Origin: Leptodactylus fallax
Lineage: Eukaryota; Chordata; Amphibia; Anura; Leptodactylidae
Length of the DNA stretch: 64,000 nt
Direction of reading: 5' to 3'
Assembly (NCBI GenBank): GCA_947044405.1
Contig: CAMRHE010000463.1
Location: 1,115,001-1,179,000 of the forward strand
Each line of letters begins with the position of its first letter. Positions within the stretch are counted from its first letter, which is position 1. The notes below the pieces were generated by a model, which saw nothing but the letters and a program-made list of their open reading frames with translations, ran no database searches and was not told the origin of the DNA. Below are positions 35,990 to 49,968 of this stretch, in pieces. Made by a program: the position numbers and the translations under genes.

Positions 35990-37690
35990 TCCTGCGCATA
36001 CCGAACAGGGGGGAATACCAGCATTTGGCCTAGTGGTCCGTCTGAGGACCGGTGGTATATTATGGGGTGCTGCAGCTATGGGTTGAGAAGGACCAGCGGA
36101 TTCTGCACCAGAGGGGGCACAGGCCGGAGATACAGTAGTCACAGGTGGAACATCCCCAGGAGCAGGGATCGGCCAACAATCATCCTCCTCGTCGGAGGCC
36201 CATTCCGCACCTCCATTCTCTGACTGTGGGAGCTCATTCACATTGGCAGGCCCATCGTGATTTGTCCCTTCAGAATGACACAGGTGCAACATATTTCGGT
36301 GAAGTACTCGAACACAATCAGTTCCTTCTTTCTGGACCTGGTACACTGGCCCATTCGCATACTTGCGGCCAACAACACGATACGGCAAAGCCTCCCATCT
36401 GCTTTCCAATTTCCCTTGGGGTTTCTTGACACGAACTAGCACCAGGTCGCCTGGTTGCAATGGTGCTTCTTGCACTGGGGTCTTATCAGGATGGGGATGT
36501 TCTTGCAGGCGCTGCCGCACCAATCGATGGATCGTCTCAAGTCTCTGCCGATGCGCCCGCACCCAAGAGGTTGGATCCCTCGGAGGGAACCCATCCACAT
36601 CATTCAACTGTAATTCTCCTATACTTCGCCCAGACCGCCCAAAGAGAAGTGTATAAGGAGAGGTCCCCCGTTGTAGAATGGACCTGATTGTTATAGGCCC
36701 ACACCATTTCAGACAAGAACTGAGGCCACTGTAACTTCTTGTCTTCCTCCAGAGTCCGCAGCATCTGTAGCAGAGTTCTGTTGAATCTTTCACAGGCCCC
36801 ATTTCCCTGAGGGTGGTATGGAGTCGTGTGCGACTTCTTTATCCCGTAGATACGTTGAACTTCTTTCATTACGTGTCCCTCAAAGCAGGCGCCCTGGTCG
36901 GAGTGGATGCGTTGGGGGCACCCATATACTCGAATGAAATCTTGGCACACAGCACGAGCTGCTGACTCAGCTGTCTGGTCCTTGGTGGCGGTTACCACCG
37001 CAAATTTGGTGAAGTGATCCACCATTACGAGGCAATACTGGTGTCCGCTATTGGATGGGCCCACCATTAGATAGTCTATCATGACGATTTCTAAAGGTTC
37101 CTGGGTCACGATGGTTTGTAGGGGAGCTCTCTGTTCTATTGCCTTATGGATCTCACAAGTTCGACAGCTGCGGCATACTTCTTCGACCATTTGACGAAGA
37201 CCAGGGCAGTAAATCAGTCGCTGTAACCAACGAAAGGTCTTCTCATGACCAAAATGTCCATTCTTATTATGAGCCTCAACTGCCAACGAGCGAGCCAGTT
37301 CACTAGGCACCACAATTTGGTATCGAATGTCGATCTCAGAAGGTAAATAGACCTTTCGGCATAGCACTCCATTTTTCATCTCCAACTTTTCCCACTGACT
37401 CAAAACAGATAATATCTCACGTGTCAGTCGTTCTCTTTCCTCTCTACAGGGCTTCTGGCCTTTCTCAACACACTTGATCATCTGCGCCAGCCCCTCATGG
37501 GTCTGTTGTATCTGTGCCCATTCCTGTCGTGAGGGACCAAAGAAAGGAGCCATTTCAGTCCCCTCCATCTCAAACTGATTAGTGGCGGTCAAGGCCTGTG
37601 AAAATCTGCTGAAATCGGGCACCTCCACATGCTCCAACTCATGATCCACGTCTTCTGTGGGGGTCTGGGCAGTTACCCTAGAAAGAGACA
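35990..37690 (-). pseudogene. gypsy integrase (pol fragment), frameshifted
   Basis: The frame enters at 37690 and gives an H-x3-H and C-x2-C zinc-binding region (GHFGHEKTF, CRSCRTCEIHK), the first catalytic Asp in VMIDYLMVG, the second in IHSDQGACF and the Glu in GNGACERFNRT: the D,D,E core of a retroviral-type integrase. Near 36665, in a run of five C on the + strand, the frame shifts. The C-terminal part continues in another frame with QPGDLVLVRVKKPQGKLE and KYANGPVYQVQ, then an acidic tail to about 35990. It cannot make a complete polyprotein. Confidence 0.85.
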
Positions 37691-37691
37691 G

Positions 37692-38303
37692 CCACATAGA
37701 ATACAGGGGGGGACACATAGAATACAGGGGAGGACACATAGAATACAGGGGGGGACACATAGAATACAGGGGGGGGGACACATAGAATACAGGAGGACAC
37801 ATAGAATACAGGGGGGGGGGACACATAGAATACAGGGGGGAGGACACATAGAACACAGGGGGGGGCACATAGAATACAGGGGGGGACACATAGAATACAG
37901 GGGGGACACATAGAATACAGGGGGGACACATAGAATACAGGGGGGACACATAGAATACAGGGGGGGGCACATAGAATACAGGGGGGGACACATAGAATAC
38001 AGGGGGGACACATAGAATACAGGGGGGGGCACATAGAATACAGGGGGGGACACATAGAATACAGGGGGGGGCACATAGAATACAGGGGGGGACACATAGA
38101 ATACAGGGGGGACACATAGAATACAGGGGAGGACACATAGAATACAGGGGGGGGACACATAGAATACAGGGGGGGACACATAGAACACAGGGGGGGGACA
38201 CATAGAATACAGGAGGGGCACATAGAATACAGGGGGGGACACATAGAATACAGGAGGACACATAGAATACAGGACACATAGAATACAGGGAGGACACATA
38301 GAA
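37692..38303. repeat. ~21-bp satellite, block 3
   Basis: About 29 units between the gypsy fragment and Tc1 copy 2. The order of G-run lengths and variant units just before the Tc1 matches that before copy 1 (30700-31318). Confidence 0.97.
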
Positions 38304-38305
38304 TA

Positions 38306-39843
38306 CAGTCATGGCCAAAAGTTTTGAGAATGATACAAATATTAATTTTTACAAAGTCTACTGCTTCAGTTTTTCTAATGGCAATTTGCATATACTCCAG
38401 AATGTTATAAAGAGTGATCAGCTTAACAGCAATTACTTACAAAGTCAATATTTGCCTAGAAAATGAACTTTATCCCCCAAAACACATTTCAACATCATTG
38501 CAGCCCTGCCTTAAAAGGACCACCTAACATGGTTTCAGTGATTGCTCCATGTCGATGAGGACAGGGCTGGAGATCAATATGTCATGATTAAGTAAGAATG
38601 ACACCACTGGACACTTTAAAAGGAGGCTGGTGCTTGCCATCATTGTTTCTCTTCTGTTAACCATGGTTATCTCTAAAGAAACACGTGCAGTCATCATTGC
38701 ACTGCACAAAAATGGCCTAACTGGGAAGAGTATTGCAGCTAGAAAGATTGCACCTCAGTCAACAATCTATCGCATCATCAAGAACTTCAAGGAGAGAGGT
38801 TCCATTGGTGCCAAAAAGGCTCCAGGGCGCCCAAGAAAGACCAGCAAGCGGCAGGACCGTCTCTTAAAAGTGTTTCAGCTGCGGGATGGGGCTACCAGCA
38901 GTGCAGAGCTTGCTGAGGAATGGCAGCAGGCAGGTGTGAGTGCATCTGCACGCACTGTGAGACGGAGACTCTTGGAGCAAGGCCTGGTCTCAAGGAGGGC
39001 AGCAAAGAAGCCACTTCTCTCCAGAAAAAACATCAGGGACAGACTGATAGTCTGCAAAAGGTACAGGGAGTGGACTGCTGAGGACTGGGGGAAAGTCATT
39101 TTCTCTGATGAATCCCCTTTTCCATTGTTTGGAACATCTGGAAAACAGCTTATTCGGAGAAGAAGAGGTGAGCGCTACCACCAGTCTTGTCTCATGCCAA
39201 CTGTAAAGCATCCTGAAACCATTCATGTGTGGGGTTGCTTCTCAGCCAAGGGAATCGGCTCTCTCACAGTCTTGCCATGAATAAAGAATGGTACCAGAAT
39301 GTCCTCCAAGAGCAACTTCTCCCAACCGTCCAAGAGCAGTTTGGCGCTCAACAATGCCTTTTCCAGCATGATGAAGCACCTTGCCATAAAGCAAAGGTGA
39401 TAACTAAATGGCTCAGGGAACAAAACATAGAGATTTTGGGTCCATGGCCTGGAAACTCCCCAGATCTTAATCCCATTGAGAACTTGTGGTCAATCATCAA
39501 GAGACGGGTGGACAAACAAAAACCAACAAATTCAGACAAAATGAAAGCATTGATTCTGCAAGAATGGACTGCTATCAGTCAGGATTTGGTCCAGAAGTTG
39601 ATTGAGAGCATGCCAGGGAGAATTGCAGAGGTCCTGAAGAAGAAGGGTCAACACTGCAAATATTGACTTGCTGCATTAACTCATTCTAAGTGTCAATATA
39701 AGCTTCTGTTACTCATAATATGAATGCAATTCTATTTCTGTATGTGATAAAAACATCTGACAAACACACAGAAAAACCAGAGGGCAGCAGATCATGTGAA
39801 AATAGAATATTTGTGTCATTCTCAAAACTTTTGGCCATGACTG
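38306..39843 (+). mobile_element. Tc1-type transposon, copy 2
   Basis: Also 1538 bp, with TA at 38304-38305 and 39844-39845. It differs from copy 1 at only three positions that I noticed (G/A near 38963, G/A near 39373, C/G near 39690). Start-to-start distance to copy 1 is 6985 bp. Confidence 0.96.
38663..39666 (+). pseudogene. Tc1 transposase, frameshifted (copy 2)
   Basis: The same two frames (to 39280, and from about 39275) and the same break as in copy 1. In addition the second catalytic box reads QHDEAPCH here instead of QHDGAPCH, a Gly to Glu change next to the Asp. The shared break shows that both copies descend from an already dead element. Confidence 0.9.
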
Positions 39844-39845
39844 TA

Positions 39846-42800
39846 CAGGAGGGGACACATAGAATACAGGGGAGGACACATAGAATACGGGGGGGACACA
39901 TAGAATACAGGGGGGGACACATAGAATACAGGGGGGGACACATAGAATACAGGGGGGGGGGACACATAGAACACAGGGGGGGGCACATAGAATACAGGGG
40001 GGGACACATAGAATACAGGGGGGGGGACACATAGAACACAGGGGGGGGGGGGCACATAGAATACAGGACACATAGAATACAGGGGGGGACACATAGAATA
40101 CAGGGGGACACATAGAATACAGGGGGGGGCACATAGAATACAGGGGGGACACATAGAATACAGGGGAGGACACATAGAATACAGGAGGACACATAGAATA
40201 CAGGGGGGGACACATAGAATACAGGAGGACACATAGAATACAGGGGGGGGCACATAGAATACAGGAGGGGACACATAGAATACAGGGGGGACACATAGAA
40301 TACAGGGGGACACATAGAATACAGGGGGGGGGCACATAGAATACAGGGGGGGACATAGAATACAGGGGAGGACACATAGAATACAGGAGGACACATAGAA
40401 TACAGGGGGGACACATAGAATACAGGAGGACACATAGAATACCGGGGGGGCACATAGAATACAGGAGGGGACACATAGAATACAGGGGGGACACATAGAA
40501 TACAGGGGGGGACACATAGAATACAGGGGGGGGACACATAGAATACAGGGGGGACACATAGAATACAGGGGGGACACATAGAATACAGGGGGGACACATA
40601 GAATACAGGGGGGACACATAGAATACAGGGGGGACACATAGAATACAGGGGGGACACATAGAATACAGGGGGGGCACATAGAATACAGGGGGGGACACAT
40701 AGAATACAGGAGGGGACACAGAGAATACGGGGGGGGCACATAGAATACGGGGGGGGGACACATAGAATACAGGGGGGACACATAGAATACAGGGGGGGAC
40801 ACATAGCATACAGGGGGGGGACACATAGAATACAGGAGGGGACACATAAAATACAGGGGGGACACATAGAATACAGGGGGGACATATAGAATACAGGGGG
40901 AGGACACATAGAATACAGGGGGAGGACACATAGAATACAGGAGGACACATAGAATACAGGGGGGGACACATAGAATACAGGGGGGACACATAGAATACAG
41001 GAGGACACATAGAATACAGGGGGGACACATAGAATACAGGGGGGACACATAGAATACAGGGGGACACATAGAATACAGGGGGACACATAGAATACAGGGG
41101 GGACACATAGAATACAGGGGGGGACACATAGAATACAGGGGGGGGACACATAGAATACAGGGGGGGACACATAGAATACAGGGGGGACACATAGAATACA
41201 GGGGGGGACACATAGAATACAGGGGGGACACATAGAATACAGGGGGAGGACACATAGAATACAGGAGGGGACACATAGAATACAGGGGGGGACACATAGA
41301 ATACAGGGGGGACACATAGAATACAGGGGGACACATAGAATACAGGGGGGACACATAGAATACAGGGGGGACACATAGAATACAGGGGGGGACACATAGA
41401 ATACAGGAGGACACATAGAATACAGGGGGGAGGACACATAGAACACAGGGGGGGGACACATAGAATACAGGGGGGGACACATAGAATACAGGGGGGGGAC
41501 ATAGAATACAGGACACATAGAATACAGGGGGGGACACATAGAATACAGGGGGGGACACATAGAATACAGGGGGGACACATAGAATACAGGGGGGGACACA
41601 TAGAATACAAGGGGGGGGACACATAGAATACAGGGGGGGACACATAGAATACAGGGGGGGACACATAGAATACAGGGGGGGACACATAGAATACAGGGGG
41701 GGACACATAGAATACAGGGGGGGGACACATAGAATACAGGGGGACACATAGAATACAGGAGGACACATAGAATACAGGGGGGGACACATAGAATACAGGA
41801 GGACACATAGAATACAGGGGGGGACACATAGAATACAGGGGGGACACATAGAATACAGGGGGGGGGACACATAGAATACAGGAGGACACATAGAATACAG
41901 GGGGGACACATAGAATACAGGGGGGGACACATAGAATACAGGAGGACACATAGAATACAGGGGGGGACACATAGAATACAGGGGGGACACATAGAATACA
42001 GGGGGGGACACATAGAATACAGGGGGGGACACATAGAATACAGGGGGGACACATAGAATACAGGGGGGACACATAGAATACAGGAGGACACATAGAATAC
42101 AGGGGGGGACACATAGAATACAGGGGGGGACACATAGAATACAGGAGGACACATAGAATACAGGGAGGGGCACATAGAATACAGGAGGACACATAGAATA
42201 CAGGGGGGACACATAGAATACAGGGGGACACATAGAATACAGGGGGGACACATAGAATACAGGGGGGGACACATAGAATACAGGGGGGGACACATAGAAT
42301 ACAGGGGAGGACACATAGAATACAGGAGGACACATAGAATACAGGGGGGGGCACATAGAATACAGGGGGGGACACATAGAATACAGGAGGACACATAGAA
42401 TACAGGGGGGGACATAGAATACAGGGGGGACACATAGAATACAGGGGGGACACATAGAATACAGGGGGGACACATAGAATACAGGGGGGACACATAGAAT
42501 ACAGGGGGGGGACACATAGAATACAGGGGGGACACATAGAATACAGGGGGGGGACACATAGAATACAGGAGGGGACACAGAGAATACGGGGGGGGCACAT
42601 AGAATACGGGGGGCACATAGAATACAGGGGGGACACATAGAATACAGGGGGGACACATAGCATACAGGGGGGGACACATAGAATACAGGAGGGGACACAT
42701 AGAATACAGGAGGACACATAGAATACAGGGGGGACACATAGAATACAGGAGGACACATAGAATACAGGAGGACACATAGAATACAGGGGGGACACATAGA

Positions 42801-45800
42801 ATACAGGGGGGACACATAGAATACAGGGGGGGGCACATAGAATACAGGGGGACACATAGAATACAGGGGGGACACATAGAATACAGGGGGGGACACATAG
42901 AATACAGGGGGGACACATAGAATACAGGGGGGACACATAGAATACAGGGGGGACACATAGAATACAGGGGGGACACATAGAATACAGGGGGGGGACACAT
43001 AGAATACAGGGGGGACACATAGAATACAGGGGGGACACACATAGAATACAGGAGGACACATAGAATACAGGGGGGGACACATAGAATACAGGGGAGGACA
43101 CATAGAATACAGGGGGGACACATAGAATACGGGGGGGGACACATAGAATACAGGAGGACACATAGAATACAGGGGGACACATAGAATACAGGGGAGGACA
43201 CATAGAATACAGGAGGACACATAGAATACAGGGGGGACACATAGAATACAGGGGGGGACACATAGAATACAGGGGGGACACATAGAATACAGGGGGACAC
43301 ATAGAATACAGGGGGGAGGACACATAGAATACAGGAGGGGGACACATAGAATACAGGGGGGACACATAGAATACAGGGGGGACACATAGAATACAGGGGG
43401 GACACATAGAATACAGGAGGACACATAGAATACAGGGGGGACACATAGAATACAGGGGGGACACATAGAATACAGGGGGGACACATAGAATACAGGGGAG
43501 GACACATAGAATACAGGGGGGACACATAGAATACAGGGGGACACATAGAATACAGGGGGAGGACACATAGAATACAGGGGGGACACATAGAATACAGGGG
43601 GACACATAGAATACAGGGGGGGACACATAGAATACAGGGGGGGACACATAGAATACAGGAGGGGACACATAGAATACAGGGGGGACACATAGAATACAGG
43701 GGGGACACATAGAATACAGGGGGGGACACATAGAATACAGGGGGGACACATAGACTACAGGGGGGACAAATAGAATACAGGGGAGGACACATAGAATACA
43801 GGGGGGACACATAGAATACAGGGGGGACACATAGAATACAGGGGGGACACATAGAATACAGGAGGGGGCACATAGAATACAGGAGGACACATAGAATACA
43901 GGAGGGGGGCACATAGAATACAGGGGGGACACATAGAATACAGGGGGGGACACATAGAATACAAGGGGGGACACATAGAATACAGGGGGGGACACATAGA
44001 ATACAGGGGGGGACACATAGAATACAGGAGGACACATAGAATACAGGGGGGACACATAGAATACAGGGGGGGACACATAGAATACAGGGGGGACACATAG
44101 AATACAGGGGGGACACATAGAATACAGGGGGGACACATAGAATACAGGGGGGACACATAGAATACAGGAGGACACATAGAATACAGGAGGACACATAGAA
44201 TACAGGAGGGGGGACACATAGAATACAGGAGGACACATAGAATACAGGGGGGACACATAGAATACAGGGGGGGACACATAGAATACAGGGGGGACACATA
44301 GAATACAGGGGGGGACACATAGAATACAGGGGGGGACACATAGAATACAGGGGGACACATAGAATACAGGGGGGACACATAGAATACAGGGGGGACACAT
44401 AGAATACAGGGGGACACATAGAATACAGGAGACACATAAATACAGGGGGGACACATAGAATACAGGGGGGACACATAGAATACAGGGGGACACATAGAAT
44501 ACAGGGACACATAAAATACAGGGGGGCACATAGAATACAGGAGGACACATAGAATACAGGGGGGCACATAGAATACAGGGGGACACATAGAATACAGGGG
44601 GGACACATAGAATACAGGGGGGACACATAGAATACAGGGGGGACACATAGAATACAGGGGGAACATAGAATACAAGAGGACACATAGAATACAGGGGGGA
44701 CACATAGAATACAGGGGGGACACATAGAATACAGGGGGACACATAGAATACAGGGGGACACATAGAATACAGGGGGGACACATATAATACAGGGGGGACA
44801 CATAGAATACAGGGGGGACACATAGAATACAGGGGGACACATAGAATACAGGGGGACACATAGAATACAGGAGGACACATAGAATACAGGGCACATAGAA
44901 TACAGGGGGACACATAGAATACAGACACATAGAATACAGGAGGACACATAGAATACAGGGGGGCACATAGAATACAGGGGGGACACATAGAATACAGGGG
45001 GGACACATAGAATACAAAAGGGGACACATAGAATACAGGGAAGGACACATAGAATACAGGGGGGACACATAGAATACAGGGGGGACACATAGAATACAGG
45101 GGGGACACATAGAATACAGGGGGGACACATAGTATACAGGGGGACACATAGAATACAGGGGGGACACATAGAACACAGGGGCACATAGAATACAGGACAC
45201 ATAGAATACAGGGGGGACACATAGAATACAGGGGGACACATAGAATACAAACAAAAGGGGACATAGAATACAGGGGGGAACATAGAATACAACACATAGA
45301 ATACAGGGGGGCACATAGAATACAGGGGGGACACATAGAATACAGGGAGGACACATAGAATACAAGAGGACACATAGAATACAGGGGGGACACATAGAAT
45401 ACAGGGGGACACATAGAATACAGGAGGACACATAGAATACAGGGGGGACACATAGAATACAGGGGGACACATAGAATACAGGGGGACACATAGAATACAG
45501 GGGGACACATAGAATACAGGAGGACACATAGAATACAGGGGGGACACATAGAATACAGGAGGACACATAGAATACAGGGGGACACATAGAATACAGGGGG
45601 ACACATAGAATACAGGGGGACACATAGAATACAGGGGGGACACATAGAATACAGGAGGACACATAGAATACAGGGGGGACACATAGAATACAGGGGGACA
45701 CATAGAATACAGGGGGGACACATAGAATACAGGGGGACACATAGAATACAGGGGGGACACATAGAATACAGGGGGGACACATAGAATACAGGGGGACACA

Positions 45801-48800
45801 TAGAATACAGGGGGACACATAGAATACAGGGGGACACATAGAATACAGGGGGGACACATAGAATACAGGGGGACACATAGAATACAGGGGGGACACATAG
45901 AATACAGGGGGACACATAGAATACAGGGGGACACATAGAATACAGGGGGACACATAGAATACAGGGGGGACACATAGAATACAGGGGACACATAGAATAC
46001 AAGGGGACACATAGAATACAGGGGGGACACATAGAATACAAGAGGACACATAGAATACAGGGGGGACACATAGAATACAGGGGGACACATAGAATACAGG
46101 GGGGACACATAGAATACAGGAGGACACATAGAATACAGGAACATAGAATACAGGGGGGACACATAGAATACAGGGGGACACATAGAATACAGGGGGACAC
46201 ATAGAATACAGGGACACATAGAATACAGGGGGGACACACATAGAATACAGGGGGACACACATAGAATACAGGAGGACACATAGAATACAGGGGGGACACA
46301 TAGAATACAGGGGGGACACATAGAATACAAGGGAGGACACATAGAATACAGGAGGACACATAGAATACAGGGGGACACATAGAATACAGGGGGGACACAT
46401 AGAATACAGGGGGACACATAGAATACAGGGGGGACACATAGAATACAGGGGGAGGACACATAGAATACAGGGGGGACACATAGAATACAAAGGGACACAT
46501 AGAATACAGGGGGGACACATAGAATACAGGGGGAGGACACATAGAATACAGGGGACACATAGAATACAGGGGGGACATAGAATACAGGGGGGACACATAG
46601 AATACAAGAGGACACATAGAATACAGGGAGGACACATAGAATACAGGGGGGACACATAGAATACAGGGGAGGACACATAGAATACAAAGGTGGGACACAT
46701 AGAATACAGGGGACATAGAATACAGGGGGGACACATAGAATACAGGAGGACACATAGAATACAAACATAAAACAAGGACACAAAATACAGGGGGACACAT
46801 AGAATACAGGAGGACACATAGAATACAAGGGGACACATAGAATACAGGGGGACACATAGAATACAGGGGGGAATAGAATACAGGGGGAGGACACATAGAA
46901 TACAGGGGGGGACACATAGAATACAGGAGGACACATAGAATACAGGGGGAGGACACATAGAATACAGGGGGGAACATAGAATACAGGGGGACATAGAATA
47001 CAGGGGCACATAGAATACAGGGGGGAACATAGAATACAGGGGACATAGAATACAGGGAGGACACATAGAATACAGGGGGGGACACATAGAATACAGGGGG
47101 GACACATAAAGGGGGGACACATAGAATACAGGGGGGACACATAGAATACAGGGGGGACATAGAATACAGGGGGCACAAGAATACAGGGGGGACATAGAAT
47201 ACAGGGGGCACATAGAATACAGGGGGGACACATAGAATACAGGGGGGACACATAGAATACAGGGGGGACACATAGAATACAGGAGGGGACACATAGAATA
47301 CAGGAGGGGACACAGAATACAGGGGGGGACACATAGAATACAGGGGGGGAACATAGAATACAGGGGGGCACATAGAATACAGGGCACATAGAATACAGGG
47401 GACACATAGAATACAGGGGGACACATAGAATACAGGGGGACACATAGAATACAGGGGGACACATAGAATACAGGGGGGACACATAGAATACAGGGGGACA
47501 CATAGAATACAGGGGGGACACATAGAATACAGGGGGGACACATAGAATACAGGGGAGGACACATAGAATACAGGAGGACACATAGAATACAGGAGGACAC
47601 ATAGAATACAGGGGGGACACATAGAATACAGGGGGGACACATAGAATACAAGGGGGACACATAGAATACAGGGGGGACACATAGAATACAAAACACATAG
47701 AATACAGGGGGGACACATAGAATACAAAGGGGACACATAGAATACAGGGGGGACACATAGAATACAGGAGGGGACACATAGAATACAGGGGGGCACATAG
47801 AATACGGGGGGACACATAGAATACAGGGGGGACACATAGAATACAAGGGGACACATAGAATACAGGGGGGACACATAGAATACAGGGGAGGACACATAGA
47901 ATACAGGAGGACACATAGAATACAGGGGGGGACACATAGAATACAGGGGGGACACATAGAATACAGGGGGGACACATAGAATACAGGGGGACACATAGAA
48001 TACAGGAGGGACACATAGAATACAGGGGGGACACATAGAATACAGGGGGGACACATAGAATACAGGGGGGGACACATAGAATACAGGGGAGGACACATAG
48101 AATACAGGGGGGGACACATAGAATACAGGGGGACACATAGAATACAGGAGGGACACATAGAATACAGGGGGGACACATAGAATACAGGGAAGGACACATA
48201 GAATACAGGGGGGACACATAGAATACAGGAGGGGACACATAGAATACAGGGGGGACACATAGAATACAGGGGAGGACACATAGAATACAGGAGGACACAT
48301 AGAATACAGGGGGGACACATAGAATACAGGAGGACACATAGAATACAGGAGGACACATAGAATACAGGAGGACACATAGAATACAGGGGGACACATAGAA
48401 TACAGGGGGACACATAGAATACAGGGGGACACATAGAATACAGGGGGGACACATAGAATACAGGAGGACACATAGAATACAGGAGGACACATAGAATACA
48501 GGGGGGGACACATAGAATACAGGGGGACACATAGAATACAGGGGGACACATAGAATACAGGGGGGACACATAGAATACAGGGGGACACATAGAATACAGG
48601 GGGACACATAGAATACAGGAGGACACATAGAATACAAGGGGGACACATAGAATACAGGGGGGACACATAGAATACAGGGGGGACACATAGAATACAGGAG
48701 GACACATAGAATACAGGGGGGACACATAGAATACAGGGGGGACACATAGAATACAGGAGGACACATAGAATACAGGGGGGCACATAGAATACAGGGGGGG

Positions 48801-49968
48801 ACACATAGAATACAGGGGGGGGACACATAGAATACAGGGGGGACACATAGAATACAGGGGGGACACATAGAATACAGGGGGGCACATAGAATACAGGGGG
48901 GACACATAGAATACAGGGGGGACACATAGAATACAGGGGGGACACATAGAATACAGGAGGGGGACACATAGAATACAGGGGAGGACACATAGAATACAGG
49001 AGGACACATAGAATACAGGGGGGACACATAGAATACAGGGAGGACACATAGAATACAGGGGGGACACATAGAATACAGGGGAGGACACATAGAATACAGG
49101 GGGGACACATAGAATACAGGGGGGGACACATAGAATACAGGGAGGACACATAGAATACAGGAGGACACATAGAATACAGGGGGGACACATAGAATACAGG
49201 GGGACACATAGAATACAGGGGGGGCACATAGAATACAGGGGGGACACATAGAATACAGGGGGGACACATAGAATACAGCTCAGGGGGGGCACATAGAATA
49301 CAGGAGGACACATAGAATACAGGGGAGGACACATAGAATACAGGGGGGGCACATAGAATACAGGAGGACACATAGAATACAGGGGGGGACACATAGAATA
49401 CAGGTGGGGGACACATAGAATACAGGGGGGACACATAGAATACAGGGGTGACACATAGAATACAGGGGGGACACATAGAATACAGGGGGGACACATAGAA
49501 TACAGGGGGGGACACATAGAATACAGGGGGGACACATAGAATACAGGGGGGGACACATAGAATACAGGGGGGGACACATAGAATACAGGAGGAGGACACA
49601 TAGAATACAGGGGAGGACACATAGAATACAGGGGGGGCACATAGAATACAGGGGGGGACACATAGAATACAGGGGGACACACATAGAATACAGGGGGGGA
49701 CACATAGAATACAGGAGGGACACATAGAATACAGGGGGGGACACATAGAATACAGGGGGGGACACATAGAATACAGGGGGGGACACATAGAATACAGGGG
49801 GACACATAGAATACAGGGGGGGGACACATAGAATACAGGGGGGGACACATAGAATACAGGGGGGGGACACATAGAATACAGGGGGGAGGACACATAGAAT
49901 ACAGGGGGGGAGGACACATAGAATACAGGGGGGGACACATAGAATACAGGGGGGACACAGAATACAGG
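39846..49968. repeat. ~21-bp satellite, block 4
   Basis: About 480 units. Patches 44870-45300 and 46690-47180 are degraded (missing bases, odd AAACA stretches). The last unit reads ACACAGAATACAGGTGA without the usual AT, which matches the single-copy sequence in copy B better than the array consensus. The array ends at about 49968 where TGATGTCATTTTGG begins. Confidence 0.98.

Larger units (their letters stand above)
34894..37691 (-). mobile_element. Ty3/gypsy retrotransposon, truncated, 3' half
   Basis: In element order (- strand) it has the end of pol, integrase, a polypurine tract and one LTR. The 5' LTR, gag, protease and most of reverse transcriptase and RNase H are missing; the sequence changes to satellite at about 37691 just before the LSR motif region that follows RNase H. 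No envelope-like frame follows the integrase. The truncation at a satellite junction suggests deletion or recombination after insertion. Confidence 0.85.

Noticed and set aside
34894..37691. Endogenous retrovirus with envelope
   Set aside because: No envelope-like frame between integrase and the purine tract; integrase type and layout fit Ty3/gypsy.
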